From: Streptococcus anginosus
GTDB lineage: Bacteria; Bacillota; Bacilli; Lactobacillales; Streptococcaceae
DNA: 64,000 nt
Direction of reading: 5' to 3'
NCBI RefSeq assembly: GCF_900636475.1
Contig: NZ_LR134283.1
Span: 1,889,655-1,953,654 of the forward strand
The position numbers and the translations under genes were made by a program. Of this stretch, positions 1 to 11,351 are shown piece by piece. The notes below the pieces were generated by a model. It was not told where the DNA came from. It saw only the letters and a program-made list of their open reading frames with translations, and did not search any database. Every line of letters begins with the position of its first letter. Position 1 is the first letter of the stretch.

Positions 1-168
1 TTATATAAGCAAATTCGCAATATGGTCGGTACTTTATTGAAAATTGGAAATAAACGAATGCCAGTTGAGCAAATTGATAGAATTTTAACAGAGAAAAATC
101 GTCATTTGGCTGGACCAACAGCAGCACCAAACGGACTTTATCTAAAGGAGATACGATATGAAGAATAA
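1..168 (+). CDS. truA: tRNA pseudouridine synthase A, C-terminal end (partial)
   Basis: Reading frame 1 is open from the first base to TAA at 166-168 and encodes the last 55 residues of a TruA-type pseudouridine synthase, including the conserved RNMVG and GLYL segments near the C terminus. TruA modifies U38-U40 in the tRNA anticodon stem. The 5' part lies outside the window. The stop overlaps the start of the next gene by 11 bases, so the two are probably co-transcribed and translationally coupled. Confidence 0.9.
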   Translation, partial: LYKQIRNMVGTLLKIGNKRMPVEQIDRILTEKNRHLAGPTAAPNGLYLKEIRYEE

Positions 169-931
169 CTTTATTTTAGCTATATCAGGAAATGATATTT
201 TTAGTGGTGGCGGACTGCATGCTGATTTAGCAACCTACACGGTCAACCAACTGCATGGTTTTGTGGCGGTGACTTGCTTGACCGCTATGACAGAGCAAGG
301 TTTTGAGGTTATTCCTGTAGACACGACCGTCTTTGCTCAGCAGCTCAATTCTCTCAAGAATGTGCCTTTCTCAGCCATTAAACTGGGGCTTTTGCCAAAT
401 ATAAAAGTGGCAGATTTGGCTTTGGATTTTGTGAAAGCTCATGCAGAGATTCCTGTTGTGTTAGATCCTGTCTTGGTTTGCAAGGAAACCCATGATGTGG
501 AGGTTTCGGCACTTCGAGATGAGCTCATCAAGTTTTTTCCTTATACAAACATTATCACGCCTAATTTACCAGAAGCTGAACTCTTGGCTCAAAAAGAGTT
601 GCGAACATTGGAGGATGTCAAAGAAGCAGCTAGACATCTCCATTCTTTGGGGGCTAAATCCGTTGTTATCAAAGGAGGAAATCGCTTAGATGCTCAAAAA
701 GCGATAGATGTTTTTTATGACGGCGAACAATTTCAAATTTTGGAATCACCTGTTTTAGAAAACAATAACACGGGCGCTGGCTGCACCTTTGCTTCCAGCA
801 TTGCCAGTCAGTTATTACTAGGAAAATCAACTTTTGAAGCAGTTCAAAACTCAAAAGAATTTGTTTACCGAGCTATCCAACATTCAGACCAATATGGAGT
901 TGTTCAATATGAAAAAGAATCAGACGCATAA
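158..931 (+). CDS. ThiD-like pyridoxal / hydroxymethylpyrimidine kinase, dual-cysteine type
   Basis: A 257-residue ribokinase-fold kinase. The N-terminal substrate loop [14 protein letters not shown] (11-24) and the C-terminal anion-hole motif NTGAGCT (204-210) are clear. The motif has Cys209 where ribokinases have Asp, and a second cysteine is Cys108 in DPVLVCK. These two cysteines are the hallmark of the dual-Cys pyridoxal kinases (CC-PLK) of Gram-positive bacteria, which were long annotated as ThiD. I therefore favour vitamin B6 salvage over thiamine synthesis, but either substrate is possible. It overlaps truA by 11 bases and the following ECF S component by 23 bases, which suggests that uptake and phosphorylation of one vitamin are coupled. 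Confidence 0.85.
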   Translation: MKNNFILAISGNDIFSGGGLHADLATYTVNQLHGFVAVTCLTAMTEQGFEVIPVDTTVFAQQLNSLKNVPFSAIKLGLLPNIKVADLALDFVKAHAEIPVVLDPVLVCKETHDVEVSALRDELIKFFPYTNIITPNLPEAELLAQKELRTLEDVKEAARHLHSLGAKSVVIKGGNRLDAQKAIDVFYDGEQFQILESPVLENNNTGAGCTFASSIASQLLLGKSTFEAVQNSKEFVYRAIQHSDQYGVVQYEKESDA

Positions 932-1376
932 ACTTGTCCTTTTATCCATGATTGCTGCGTTGACAGTTGTTTTGGGATATTATTTAAAAATTCCAACGCC
1001 AACGGGAATTTTAACTTTTCTTGATGCAGGAATTTTCTTTACCGCCTTTTATTTTGGTAGAAAAGAAGGAGCAATTGTTGGTGGTTTAGCCGGATTTCTT
1101 ATTGATTTGATTTCGGGTTATCCGCAGTGGATGTTTTTTAGTTTGATTTTTCATGGTCTACAAGGCTATTTTGCTGGTTTTAAAGGGAAAAGTCGTTATC
1201 TTGGTTTAGTATTAGCGACGCTTGTTATGGTAGGAGGTTATGCTCTCGCTTCCACGATTATGCATGGTTGGGGAGCAGCTTTTCCAGAAATATTTCCTAA
1301 CTTTTGCCAAAATACCTTAGGAATAGTTGTCGGGGCAATCTTAAATAAACTGTTAGTAGATGTTTTGAAAAAATAA
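909..1376 (+). CDS. ECF transporter S component (vitamin uptake, possibly B6 or thiamine precursor)
   Basis: A small, very hydrophobic protein of 155 residues with about five to six membrane segments. It starts with a short basic head (MKKNQTHK) and has the glycine-rich GRKEGAIVGGLAGFLIDL segment typical of S components. I chose the ATG at 909 because GGAG at 896-899 lies nine bases upstream; longer readings begin inside the kinase gene without such a site. S components bind one vitamin and use the shared EcfA-EcfA'-EcfT module encoded elsewhere. The 23-base overlap with the upstream kinase suggests that the kinase substrate is the ligand. The ligand itself is inferred from context only. Confidence 0.8.
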   Translation: MKKNQTHKLVLLSMIAALTVVLGYYLKIPTPTGILTFLDAGIFFTAFYFGRKEGAIVGGLAGFLIDLISGYPQWMFFSLIFHGLQGYFAGFKGKSRYLGLVLATLVMVGGYALASTIMHGWGAAFPEIFPNFCQNTLGIVVGAILNKLLVDVLKK

Positions 1377-1473
1377 AGTAAATAAGGGGTGTTGTGCCCT
1401 TTTTACTTTTAAGAATTTCAGTTTGTAAAAGCGATAAAAATCATTTATAATACAATTAAAACGAGGTGAAATC

Positions 1474-2037
1474 ATGGATTTACAAGAATTGAAAAAACAA
1501 ACACAAATCATTTTAACAGATGTTTTAGAAAAATCAGCCCTTTCTTCCGGTGATATTTTTGTACTGGGCTTGTCTTCCAGTGAGGTGATTGGAGGACATA
1601 TTGGAAAAAATTCCAGCCAAGAAGTGGGAGAAGTTATTGTAAAAACTATGCTGGAGTTGTTATCCGAGCGCGGTCTTTATTTAGCTGTTCAAGGATGCGA
1701 ACATGTGAATCGCGCTTTGGTCGTGGAGAAAGAATTAGCGCAAAAACAAAACCTGGAAATTGTCAATGTCTTGCCAACTCTTCATGCTGGTGGAAGTGGT
1801 CAATTAGCAGCTTTTAAATATATGAACAACCCAGTTGAAGTGGAATTTATTACGGCTCAAGCAGGGATGGACGTCGGAGATACGGCAATTGGTATGCATA
1901 TTAAGCACGTCCAAATTCCAGTACGACCAATTTTACGAGAACTAGGAGAAGCGCATGTGACTGCGCTTGCCAGTCGTCCAAAGCTAATCGGTGGAGCGCG
2001 AGCTGCTTACCAAAAAGATAAAATTCGGAAAGCATAA
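1474..2037 (+). CDS. TIGR01440 / UPF0340 (YwlG-type) family protein
   Basis: A 187-residue protein that matches the conserved UPF0340/DUF436 family of Firmicutes. Recognisable segments are [13 protein letters not shown] near residue 40, [12 protein letters not shown] near 75 and [18 protein letters not shown] near 135. The biochemical role of the family is not known to me. It has its own spacing (98 bases from the previous gene) with a good GAGGTGAAATC site before the ATG. A separate promoter region of about 120 bases follows before tig. Confidence 0.85.
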   Translation: MDLQELKKQTQIILTDVLEKSALSSGDIFVLGLSSSEVIGGHIGKNSSQEVGEVIVKTMLELLSERGLYLAVQGCEHVNRALVVEKELAQKQNLEIVNVLPTLHAGGSGQLAAFKYMNNPVEVEFITAQAGMDVGDTAIGMHIKHVQIPVRPILRELGEAHVTALASRPKLIGGARAAYQKDKIRKA

Positions 2038-2157
2038 AGAGCAAAATCAGCAAATGGACGGAAAAATCGTTAAATTTTTCATTAGAAAATTTGTGAAATA
2101 ACGTGTATTTATGGTATAATTGATTGTATTCAATAAATTTTAAGGAGAAATGACAGA

Positions 2158-3441
2158 ATGTCTGTATCATTTGAAAACAAAGAAACAAATCGCGGAGTTT
2201 TGACATTTACAATCAGTCAAGAACAAATCAAGCCAGAATTGGATCGCGTGTTTAACTCAGTTAAGAAAACTCTGAATGTACCAGGTTTCCGTAAAGGTCA
2301 TCTTCCTCGTCCGGTGTTTAACCAAAAATTTGGGGAAGAAGCTCTTTACCAAGACACACTGAACGCCCTTCTCCCAGCTGCTTATGAAGCTGCTGTTAAA
2401 GAAGCAGAGATCGAAGTTGTTGCTCAACCACAATTTGATGTGGCGTCTATGGAAAAAGGTCAAGATTGGACCATTACTGCGGAAGTGGTTACAAAACCCG
2501 AAGTAAAATTAGGTGAGTATAAAAACTTAGAAGTATCTGTTGATGTCTCTAAAGAAGTATCTGATGCAGATGTAGATGCAAAAATTGAACGCGAACGCAA
2601 CAATTTAGCAGAACTTGTATTAAAAGAAGACAAGGCTGCTAATGGTGATACAGTTGTGATTGATTTTGTTGGAACAGTTGACGGCGTTGAATTTGACGGT
2701 GGTAAAGGAGATAACTTCTCACTTGAACTTGGAAGCGGTCAATTCATTCCAGGTTTTGAGGATCAATTGGTTGGACATGCTGCTGGTGAAACAGTAGAAG
2801 TAAACGTGACATTCCCAGAAGACTATCAAGCAACAGACCTTGCAGGTAAAGATGCTAAGTTTGTTACAACCATTCATGAAGTCAAAGAAAAAGAAGTTCC
2901 AGAACTAGATGATGAACTAGCGAAAGACATTGATGAAGATGTTGAAACACTTGACGAATTAAAAGAAAAATACCGCAAAGAATTAGCTAAATCAAAAGAA
3001 ATTGCTTTTGATGACGCAGTCGAATCTGCAGCGCTTGATCTTGCAGTAGAAAATGCAGAAATCGTTGAGTTGCCAGAAGAAATGGTTCACGAAGAAGTTC
3101 ACCGCTCTGTAAATGAATTCCTTGGAAACATGCAACGTCAAGGTATTTCACCAGATATGTATTTCCAAATTACTGGTACAACGCAAGAAGATCTTCACAA
3201 GCAACATGAAGCTGATGCTGAAAAACGTACTAAGACAAACCTTGTGATTGAAGCTGTTGCGAAAGCAGAAGGATTTGAAGCAAGTGATGAAGATATTGAA
3301 GCAGAAATTGCTTCTCTTGCCGCTGATTACAATATGGAAGTAGAACGCGTTCGTCAACTTCTTTCAGCAGATATGTTGAAACATGATATTGTGATTAAAA
3401 AAGCCGTTGAATTGATTACAAGTACTGCAAAAGTAAAATAA
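2158..3441 (+). CDS. tig: trigger factor, ribosome-associated chaperone and prolyl isomerase
   Basis: 427 residues, the normal length for trigger factor. The N-terminal ribosome-binding domain carries the signature [10 protein letters not shown] (around 42-51). The FKBP-type prolyl isomerase domain follows (about 150-240, with [19 protein letters not shown] and [11 protein letters not shown]), then the long helical C-terminal substrate-binding arms. It binds at the ribosome exit tunnel and shields nascent chains. A strong AAGGAGAAA site precedes the ATG. It is monocistronic, with a hairpin terminator directly downstream. Confidence 0.97.
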   Translation: MSVSFENKETNRGVLTFTISQEQIKPELDRVFNSVKKTLNVPGFRKGHLPRPVFNQKFGEEALYQDTLNALLPAAYEAAVKEAEIEVVAQPQFDVASMEKGQDWTITAEVVTKPEVKLGEYKNLEVSVDVSKEVSDADVDAKIERERNNLAELVLKEDKAANGDTVVIDFVGTVDGVEFDGGKGDNFSLELGSGQFIPGFEDQLVGHAAGETVEVNVTFPEDYQATDLAGKDAKFVTTIHEVKEKEVPELDDELAKDIDEDVETLDELKEKYRKELAKSKEIAFDDAVESAALDLAVENAEIVELPEEMVHEEVHRSVNEFLGNMQRQGISPDMYFQITGTTQEDLHKQHEADAEKRTKTNLVIEAVAKAEGFEASDEDIEAEIASLAADYNMEVERVRQLLSADMLKHDIVIKKAVELITSTAKVK

Positions 3442-3455
3442 TCGAGCGATAACAT

Positions 3456-3496
3456 AAGGCAAGTTCAGTCAGAGAATTGGCTGAATTGCCTTTTTG
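3456..3496 (+). terminator. Rho-independent terminator of tig
   Basis: The arms AAGGCA..GTTCAG.C and GGCTGAA.TTGCCTT form a long hairpin followed by a T-run at 3490-3495. Confidence 0.85.
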
Positions 3497-3677
3497 CTTC
3501 TTTTTATATAAAAGCGGAAGTCATTTTAGTGAGAAAGTGATTTTCTTGAATAGAGGATAAAATTCTTTTGACGAAAGCAGATTTTTATCGTACAATAAAA
3601 AGTAGCGAAAAATTCAATAAATTAAATATTTGAGAGCCAACAGGGCGGAAGCCCTCAGACTTAAAAGGAGATTGACT

Positions 3678-4265
3678 TTGGAATTAGAAGTATTTGCTGG
3701 ACAAGAAAAAAGTGAACTTTCTATGATTGAAGTAGCGCGTGCTATCTTAGAAACACGTGGTCGCAATCATGAAATGTATTTTAATGATCTTGTCAATGAA
3801 ATTCAAAATTACCTTGAAAAATCAAATAGTGATATTCGTGAAGCCTTGCCACTTTTTTATACAGAGCTAAATGTAGACGGCAGTTTCATTCCTCTTGGAG
3901 ATAACAAATGGGGCTTGCGTTCATGGTATGCGATTGACGAGGTGGATGAAGAAATTATCACACTTGAAGAAGACGATGAAGAAACTCCGAAGAAACGGAA
4001 GAAGAAACGTGTGAACGCCTTTATGGACGGTGATGAAAATGCTATTGATTACAGTGATGATGATCCAGAGGATGAAGACTCATACGAAGCTGATCCTGCT
4101 CTAAGTTACGACGAGGACAATCCGGACGACGAGAAGAGTGAAGTTGAAGCGTATGATGCTGAAATCAATGAAATCGCACCTGATGATTTAGGTGAAGAAG
4201 TCGAACTCAATGAAGAGGACGAAGATTATTCTGACGATGAAGTAGATGGAGAAGATGAAGAATAG
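3678..4265 (+). CDS. rpoE: RNA polymerase delta subunit
   Basis: The protein has 195 residues when started at TTG 3678, which lies seven bases after AAAGGAG (3664-3670); a longer open frame upstream has no comparable site. The N-terminal HARE-HTH domain (1-90) includes [11 protein letters not shown] and the final [13 protein letters not shown]. The C-terminal half is an almost purely Asp/Glu tail broken by one basic patch (KKRKKKR near residue 105). Delta raises RNA polymerase recycling and promoter selectivity in Firmicutes. The gene sits directly before the CTP-controlled pyrG leader, as in many Firmicutes. The non-ATG start is typical of streptococcal rpoE. Confidence 0.93.
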   Translation: MELEVFAGQEKSELSMIEVARAILETRGRNHEMYFNDLVNEIQNYLEKSNSDIREALPLFYTELNVDGSFIPLGDNKWGLRSWYAIDEVDEEIITLEEDDEETPKKRKKKRVNAFMDGDENAIDYSDDDPEDEDSYEADPALSYDEDNPDDEKSEVEAYDAEINEIAPDDLGEEVELNEEDEDYSDDEVDGEDEE

Positions 4266-4297
4266 TCAAATTTAATGATGTATTCTTATTTTCTTAT

Positions 4298-4385
4298 TTG
4301 ACAAAAGTTTTATTCTGCGATATTATAATATCGGGCACTTCTTTTAAGAAGTCGAAGCTCCCTAGCTCTAGGGAGCTATTTTTGT
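4298..4385 (+). promoter_or_regulatory. pyrG promoter and CTP-sensing reiterative-transcription attenuator
   Basis: TTGACA (4298-4303) and TATTAT (4321-4326) are 17 bases apart and place the transcript start at GGGC (4333-4336). An intrinsic terminator follows: arms AGCTCCCTAG (4356-4365) and CTAGGGAGCT (4368-4377), then a T-rich run. In B. subtilis and Lactococcus pyrG, low CTP stalls polymerase at C4 and adds extra G residues, which then pair with the CU-rich 5' arm of the terminator and prevent it forming. The start GGGC and the CTCCC arm seen here fit that mechanism. Function is inferred by analogy. Confidence 0.8.
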
Positions 4386-4438
4386 TTTGCTATTCATGAA
4401 CACGTCTTAAAAAGCAATGGACGTTGTATTTTAGATAA

Positions 4439-6058
<1,620 letters not shown>

Positions 6059-6061
6059 TAG

Positions 6062-6120
6062 AATGAGACAGGCTTCCATGATTGGTATCACAATCTGGAG
6101 CCTATTCCAGTCTTTTTAAT
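6062..6120 (+). terminator. probable terminator of pyrG
   Basis: AGGCTTCC..ATTG and CAAT..GGAGCCT can pair as an imperfect hairpin, with a T-run after CCAGTC. The rest of the 230-base gap to the next gene shows nothing else clear. Confidence 0.5.
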
Positions 6121-6288
6121 ATCTTTTATAAATAAAAAATCTTATCAGTATAACAAATTGGTGCAAGATTTTAAATGAAATCTACAACTAGATTGTCATA
6201 AAAAGCAGTGGTTTAGCAATAAAATAAGACTTTTTGCAAAGGATTTAATAGTTAATCAATTCCCTAAATTATTATTCGGAGGTAGATC

Positions 6289-6975
6289 ATGATGAAGTTT
6301 ATACTTGATGAAAGTCTCGTAGCGCTTGGAATTAAAAATGTGGTAATTGGCATTGCCAAAAATGTAGATCCACATGCGCCTTTATCCGCTTCATTTTTGG
6401 AAAAGCAAAAAGAAATGGAAAAGTGGGTCTTGAAATGCGATGTGGATGAAGTGTCTGATGATGCAGTCATTCAAGGCTACAAAGATTTGTTGCAAAGTGT
6501 TGGTCGCAGTGTCAAGAAGAATCCTCCCACTGTTTTGGCGCTTATTCGGAATATTCGACATCGTGGTTCTATTCCGCATATTAACAGTATTATTGATATT
6601 TACAATGTCGAATCTTTGCATTCTTTACTAGCTATTGGTGGACATGATTTGGATAAAATAGAGGAGCAGATAGAGTTTACTGTTAGCCAAAATGAAGACG
6701 TTTTTCTGCCGATTTTATCTACGGAAAAACACGTTTCTCCCACGGATTACGTCTATCGTGACAAGAAAGGTATTCTAGCGTGGTTGGACGTTCGTGATGG
6801 AGAACATTATAAATTTGATGATGAGACAAAGAATGCTATTTTTATCATTCAAGGAAATGCTCATACATCTGTTGAAATGCGTTTAGAAGCACTCAAGCGC
6901 ATTGAGAAAGATTTGGCAGAATGTATGCCGAATCTGGATTTTGAAACGTATGTCATTCACCCAGAGGGGAAATAA
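6289..6975 (+). CDS. B3/4 (PheRS beta-like) tRNA-editing-domain protein
   Basis: A 228-residue stand-alone B3/B4 domain protein, related to the editing domain of phenylalanyl-tRNA synthetase beta. Recognisable is the segment NIRHRGSIPHINSIIDIYNVESL (about 88-110) and the later DVRDGEHYKFD. Free-standing members may act on mischarged tRNA or amino acid derivatives; the substrate here is not known. GGAGG at 6278-6282 serves either ATG 6289 (six bases) or ATG 6292 (nine bases). It is a single gene between terminators. Confidence 0.8.
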   Translation: MMKFILDESLVALGIKNVVIGIAKNVDPHAPLSASFLEKQKEMEKWVLKCDVDEVSDDAVIQGYKDLLQSVGRSVKKNPPTVLALIRNIRHRGSIPHINSIIDIYNVESLHSLLAIGGHDLDKIEEQIEFTVSQNEDVFLPILSTEKHVSPTDYVYRDKKGILAWLDVRDGEHYKFDDETKNAIFIIQGNAHTSVEMRLEALKRIEKDLAECMPNLDFETYVIHPEGK

Positions 6976-7012
6976 CCTAAAAAGCAATGTATCCATCAAT
7001 AGGATACGAGAA

Positions 7013-7058
7013 GTGAGTCCGTTGTTTGAAAGCATTTCGGCTCACAGCAACGTTTTTT
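7013..7058 (+). terminator. probable terminator before the peptide-binding protein genes
   Basis: GTGAG.CCG (7013-7020) pairs with CGG.CTCAC (7038-7045) with one bulged base. A TTTTTT run lies at 7053-7058 after AGCAACG. The distance from the stem to the T-run is longer than ideal. Confidence 0.45.
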
Positions 7059-7067
7059 GTTGAAAGA

Positions 7068-7111
7068 TTTGTTTTGAAAATTCTTTACTTTTTAGTAAGA
7101 TATAGTATAAT
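7068..7111 (+). promoter_or_regulatory. promoter of the first peptide-binding lipoprotein with weak CodY-like box
   Basis: TTTACT (7084-7089) and TATAAT (7106-7111) are 16 bases apart. The 15-mer at 7068-7082 ends in GAAAATT and matches the CodY consensus AATTTTCWGAAAATT at 11 of 15 positions. It abuts the -35 element, the same layout as at four other promoters in this window. Weak alone, stronger as part of the set. Confidence 0.5.
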
Positions 7112-7141
7112 TAGAATATATCATACTTTTCGGAGGTAACT

Positions 7142-9118
7142 ATGAAAAAAAGTAAAATCATCGCAGTTGCGGGGCTAGCTCTTTTAACGTCTGGTCTTTT
7201 AGCTGCTTGCTCGGGTTCGAAATCGAACTCAGCTGAAACAAAATTTGGTTATGTGTATTCTAGTGATCCAGAAACTTTGGATTATGTAACATCAGGAAAA
7301 GCAACCACTAGCGATCTTGTGACAAATGGAGTTGACGGATTGTTAGAAAATGACAAATATGGAAATCTTGTACCATCAATGGCTAAGTCATGGACTGTAT
7401 CAAAAGATGGTTTAACCTATACTTATAAACTTCGTAAGGGTGCCAAATGGTACACATCAGAAGGGGAAGAATACGCAGAAGTTAAAGCGCAAGACTTTGT
7501 AACTGGTTTGAAACATGCTGCCGATAAAAAATCTGAGGCGCTTTATTTGGTTCAAAACTCAATTAAAGGTTTAGATGCTTACGTGAATGGTCAAACAAAA
7601 GACTTTTCAACGGTAGGTGTGAAAGCAGTTGATGATTATACTGTTCAGTATACATTGAACAAGCCAGAACCATATTGGAATTCTAAGACAACCTCTGCCA
7701 TTATGTGGCCAATCAATGCCGAATTTTTGAAATCTAAAGGAAATAAATTTGGCCAATCAACAGACCCTAACTCAATCCTTTATAATGGACCATTCTTGAT
7801 GAAAGCTATCACAGCAAAATCTGCGGTAGAATATGTTAAAAACAAACATTATTGGGATAAAGATAAAGTAAAAGTTGATAGCATTAAACTTGCTTACTAT
7901 GATGGTCAAGACCAAGACTCATTGGCTCGTAATTTCAAAGATGGGGCATACTCATACGCACGCCTCTTCCCAACAAGTTCAAACTTTGCAACTTTTGAAA
8001 AACAATTCAAGGACAATATCTATACAGCAGAAGCAGGCTCTGGAACGGCTGCTTTAGCCCTTAATATTGACCGTCAATCTTACAACCATACGGCTAAGAA
8101 AACAGATGAAGAAAAAAATTCAACGAAAAAGGCATTGTTGAACAAAGACTTCCGTCAAGCTTTGAACTTTGCACTTGACCGCGAATCTTATGCAGCACAA
8201 GTAAATGGTAAAGATGGTGCTGCCACAGCAATCCGTAATATGTTTGTACCATCAAATTTTGTTCAAGTTGGTGAAAAATCATTTAGTGATGTTGTAGAAG
8301 AAAAATTAGCAAGCTATGGCGATGACTGGAAGGGTGTCAAACTAGCTGATTCACAAAATGGCTTGTACAATCCAACAAAAGCAAAAGCAAAATTTGCAAA
8401 AGCAAAAGAAGCTTTGCAAGCTCAAGGTGTGAAATTCCCAATCCATTTAGATGTTCCTACTGTAGAAACTTCTAAGAACTATGTTGCTCGTATGCAATCT
8501 TTGAAACAGTCTGTTGAAAAAGTACTTGGTAAAGAAAATGTTGTCATGGACTTGAACATGATGTCAGAAGATGACTTTAACAACGTCACTTACTATGCTC
8601 CAAATGCAGCTGGAGAAGACTGGGATATCTCAGGCGCTGTTGGTTGGAATCCCGACTATCAAGATCCATCTACTTATCTTGACATTTTGAAATCAACATC
8701 TTCTGATAATACGAAAACTTGGTTTGGATTTGACTCTGGTAGTGAAAATGCTGGTGCTAAAGCAGTTGGCTTGGACGAATATAATAAATTAGTCGATGAA
8801 GCAGGTGCAGAAACAACAGACATTGCAAAACGTTATGAAAAATATGCAGCAGCACAAGCTTGGTTAACAGACAGTTCACTTGTCTTACCAACAATGGCTT
8901 CAACTGGTGCAGGAACATTTGTGTCACGTCTTCAACCATTCTCAGGTGCGTTTGCACAAACAGGTAGCAAAGGTAGCTCAACCTACTATAAATACATTAA
9001 AGTCGGTAAAGATGCTGTCACGAAGAAAGACTATGAAGCAGCTAAGAAGAAATGGCAAAAAGAAAAAGTTGAATCTAACAAAAAAGCTCAAGACGAATTA
9101 GCTGATCATGTAAAATAA
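7142..9118 (+). CDS. oligopeptide ABC transporter substrate-binding lipoprotein 1 (AmiA/AliA/HppA type)
   Basis: A 658-residue extracytoplasmic peptide-binding lipoprotein of the SBP_bac_5 family. It has a basic N terminus, a hydrophobic segment and the lipobox LAAC with Cys23, where lipid attaches. The SBP domain follows: DPETLDYVTSGKATT near 40, GLLENDKYGNLVPSMAKSW near 65 and the family-typical TYTYKLRKGAKWYTS near 98. It delivers oligopeptides to AmiCDEF and, in streptococci, also signalling peptides. It is a close paralogue of the next gene, and both end in ELADHVK. GGAGG precedes the ATG. Each lipoprotein has its own promoter. Confidence 0.95.
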   Translation: MKKSKIIAVAGLALLTSGLLAACSGSKSNSAETKFGYVYSSDPETLDYVTSGKATTSDLVTNGVDGLLENDKYGNLVPSMAKSWTVSKDGLTYTYKLRKGAKWYTSEGEEYAEVKAQDFVTGLKHAADKKSEALYLVQNSIKGLDAYVNGQTKDFSTVGVKAVDDYTVQYTLNKPEPYWNSKTTSAIMWPINAEFLKSKGNKFGQSTDPNSILYNGPFLMKAITAKSAVEYVKNKHYWDKDKVKVDSIKLAYYDGQDQDSLARNFKDGAYSYARLFPTSSNFATFEKQFKDNIYTAEAGSGTAALALNIDRQSYNHTAKKTDEEKNSTKKALLNKDFRQALNFALDRESYAAQVNGKDGAATAIRNMFVPSNFVQVGEKSFSDVVEEKLASYGDDWKGVKLADSQNGLYNPTKAKAKFAKAKEALQAQGVKFPIHLDVPTVETSKNYVARMQSLKQSVEKVLGKENVVMDLNMMSEDDFNNVTYYAPNAAGEDWDISGAVGWNPDYQDPSTYLDILKSTSSDNTKTWFGFDSGSENAGAKAVGLDEYNKLVDEAGAETTDIAKRYEKYAAAQAWLTDSSLVLPTMASTGAGTFVSRLQPFSGAFAQTGSKGSSTYYKYIKVGKDAVTKKDYEAAKKKWQKEKVESNKKAQDELADHVK

Positions 9119-9127
9119 TACATTTAT

Positions 9128-9173
9128 AAAAGCGGGTGAAACTCACTTAAAAGTGGGTTTCATCTGCTTTTTT
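9128..9173 (+). terminator. terminator of peptide-binding lipoprotein 1
   Basis: A long imperfect hairpin: AAAGCGGGTGAAACTCAC pairs with GTGGGTTTCATCTGCTTT and a T-run follows. Confidence 0.85.
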
Positions 9174-9235
9174 CTATCTATAAAATTGTAAGGTTAATAT
9201 AATCCCTTTGATACTAGGTTTTAAAAATATGTCAT

Positions 9236-9282
9236 AAAATTTAGAAAATTCTATTTACTTTTTATATTTTGTGTGCTAGAAT
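9236..9282 (+). promoter_or_regulatory. promoter of second peptide-binding lipoprotein with CodY-like box
   Basis: TTTACT (9254-9259) and TAGAAT (9277-9282) are 17 bases apart, with an extended TGC before the -10. The 15-mer AAAATTTAGAAAATT at 9236-9250 matches 12 of 15 CodY consensus positions and lies three bases upstream of the -35. Confidence 0.6.
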
Positions 9283-9314
9283 GTATAAAAATAATGATTT
9301 TGGGAGGAATATTC

Positions 9315-11294
9315 ATGAAGAAAAGTAAAATCATTACCCTTGCAGCGCTAGCCTTGCTTGCAACAGGAGCTCTAGCAGCTTGTTCTAACTCTAAAACAAG
9401 CTCGGGGAACAAAACATTCTCATATATTTATGAGCAAGATCCAGATAACCTGAACTATTTGACAACTGGGAAAGCAGCTACTGCAAATCTTACCAGTAAT
9501 GTCATTGACGGACTTTTGGAAAATGACCGTTATGGAAATCTAGTTCCTTCTATGGCGAAGGATTGGACCGTCTCTAAAGATGGCTTGACTTATACTTATA
9601 CACTTCGTAAGGGTGTGAAATGGTACACATCAGAAGGCGAAGAGTATGCAGAAGTTAAGGCACAAGACTTTGTAACGGGCTTAAAATATGCTGCAGACAA
9701 TAAATCTGATGCTATTTACTTGGTGCAAGAATCTGTTAAAGGCTTGGATGCTTACATGAAAGGTGAAAATAAAGATTTCTCTTCTGTCGGTATCAAAGCA
9801 GTCGATGATTACACAGTTCAATACACTCTTAATCGACCAGAAAGTTTTTGGAACTCAAAAACAACAATGGGCGTTCTAGCACCAGTTAATGCAGAATTTT
9901 TGAAATCAAAAGGCAACAAATTTGCACAAGCAACAGATCCATCTAGTCTTCTTTATAATGGTCCATACTTGCTGAAATCTATCACAGCGAAATCATCTGT
10001 TGAATTTGCTAAAAATCCAAACTACTGGGATAAGAAAAATGTGCACATTGATAACATCAAGTTGTCTTACTATGATGGTCAAGACCAGGACAAACTTGCT
10101 AAAGGATTTAGCGATGGTTCATTTACCAATGCTAAAGTATTTCCAACTAGCCCAAGTTATTCTTCTGTCAGCAAGAAATACAAAAACAACATCGTTTATA
10201 CTCCTCAAGATGCAACGACTTACCTAGTAGCTACAAATATTGATCGTCAATCTTACAATCACACTTCAAAGACAACAGATGCTCAAAAGACTTCTACTAA
10301 GAAAGCTTTGCTAAACAAGGATTTCCGTCAAGCGATTACCTTTGCATTTGACCGCACAGCTTATGCATCACAGGTGAATGGTAAAGACGGTGCGACGAAG
10401 ATGCTCCGTAATCTCTTTGTACCACCAACATTTGTTCAAACAGATGACAAGAGCTTTGGAGAATTGGTCAAAGAAAAATTGATTGGCTACGATGAAAGTT
10501 GGAAAGATGTCAACTTAAATGATGCGCAAGATGGGCTTTATAATCCAACTAAAGCTAAAGAAAAATTAGCGAAAGCGAAAGCAGCGCTTCAAGCAGATGG
10601 CGTTCAATTTCCAATCCACATTGATATGCCAGTTGACCAAACAGCAACTAATAAAGTTCAACGTGTGCAATCATTGAAACAATCTATTGAAAAAAACCTT
10701 GGGAAAGAAAATGTTGTAATTGATATTCAACAAATGTCTAAAGACGACGTGAATAATATCACTTACTTTGCCGAATCTGCAGCGGCAGAAGATTGGGATC
10801 TTTCTGATAATGTTGGTTGGAGTCCAGACTTCCAAGACCCATCTACCTATCTTGATGTTATCAAACCTTCAAGCGGTGAAAGCACTAAGACTTATCTAGG
10901 ATTTGATGCAGGCACGAATAACGCTGCTGCAGCACAAGTTGGTATGAACGAATATGAAAAGTTGTTGAATGAGGCTGAAAAAGAAACCAACAATACGAAT
11001 GCACGCTATGAAAAATATGCTGCAGCACAAGCTTGGTTGACTGATAATGCATTGGTCATTCCAACAACAACACTAACGGGTCGCCCAATTCTTTCTCGTA
11101 CAGTACCATTTAGTAATGCCTTTGCTTGGTCAGGAAACAAGGGAAATAGTGAAACAATTCTCTATAAATACCTTGAAATCCAAGATGAGCCTGTGACTCA
11201 AAATCAATACAAGAAGGCAATGGAAAAATGGAATAAAAAGCGCACAGAGTCTAATAAAAAGGCTCAAGAAGAACTTGCAGATCATGTTAAATAA
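9315..11294 (+). CDS. oligopeptide ABC transporter substrate-binding lipoprotein 2 (AmiA/AliA/HppA type)
   Basis: A 659-residue paralogue of the preceding lipoprotein, alignable along its whole length. It has the same signal peptide start MKKSKII, lipobox LAAC with Cys23, and the same ELADHVK terminus. The ATG at 9315 is chosen because GGGAGGAA lies just upstream; the reading frame extends 14 codons further without a site. The two proteins differ most in the central pocket region, so they probably take up different peptide sets for the same AmiCDEF permease. Confidence 0.95.
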   Translation: MKKSKIITLAALALLATGALAACSNSKTSSGNKTFSYIYEQDPDNLNYLTTGKAATANLTSNVIDGLLENDRYGNLVPSMAKDWTVSKDGLTYTYTLRKGVKWYTSEGEEYAEVKAQDFVTGLKYAADNKSDAIYLVQESVKGLDAYMKGENKDFSSVGIKAVDDYTVQYTLNRPESFWNSKTTMGVLAPVNAEFLKSKGNKFAQATDPSSLLYNGPYLLKSITAKSSVEFAKNPNYWDKKNVHIDNIKLSYYDGQDQDKLAKGFSDGSFTNAKVFPTSPSYSSVSKKYKNNIVYTPQDATTYLVATNIDRQSYNHTSKTTDAQKTSTKKALLNKDFRQAITFAFDRTAYASQVNGKDGATKMLRNLFVPPTFVQTDDKSFGELVKEKLIGYDESWKDVNLNDAQDGLYNPTKAKEKLAKAKAALQADGVQFPIHIDMPVDQTATNKVQRVQSLKQSIEKNLGKENVVIDIQQMSKDDVNNITYFAESAAAEDWDLSDNVGWSPDFQDPSTYLDVIKPSSGESTKTYLGFDAGTNNAAAAQVGMNEYEKLLNEAEKETNNTNARYEKYAAAQAWLTDNALVIPTTTLTGRPILSRTVPFSNAFAWSGNKGNSETILYKYLEIQDEPVTQNQYKKAMEKWNKKRTESNKKAQEELADHVK

Positions 11295-11351
11295 TTGAAA
11301 AAAATTAGATAAAATTTAACAGAAAAACAAAAAAAGTTCAATTATGATAAA

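Noticed and set aside
7013..7058. H-type pseudoknot (GTGAG/CTCAC with CGTTG/CAACG)
   Set aside because: A simple hairpin GTGAG.CCG / CGG.CTCAC explains the same bases better and ends near a T-run, as in a terminator.
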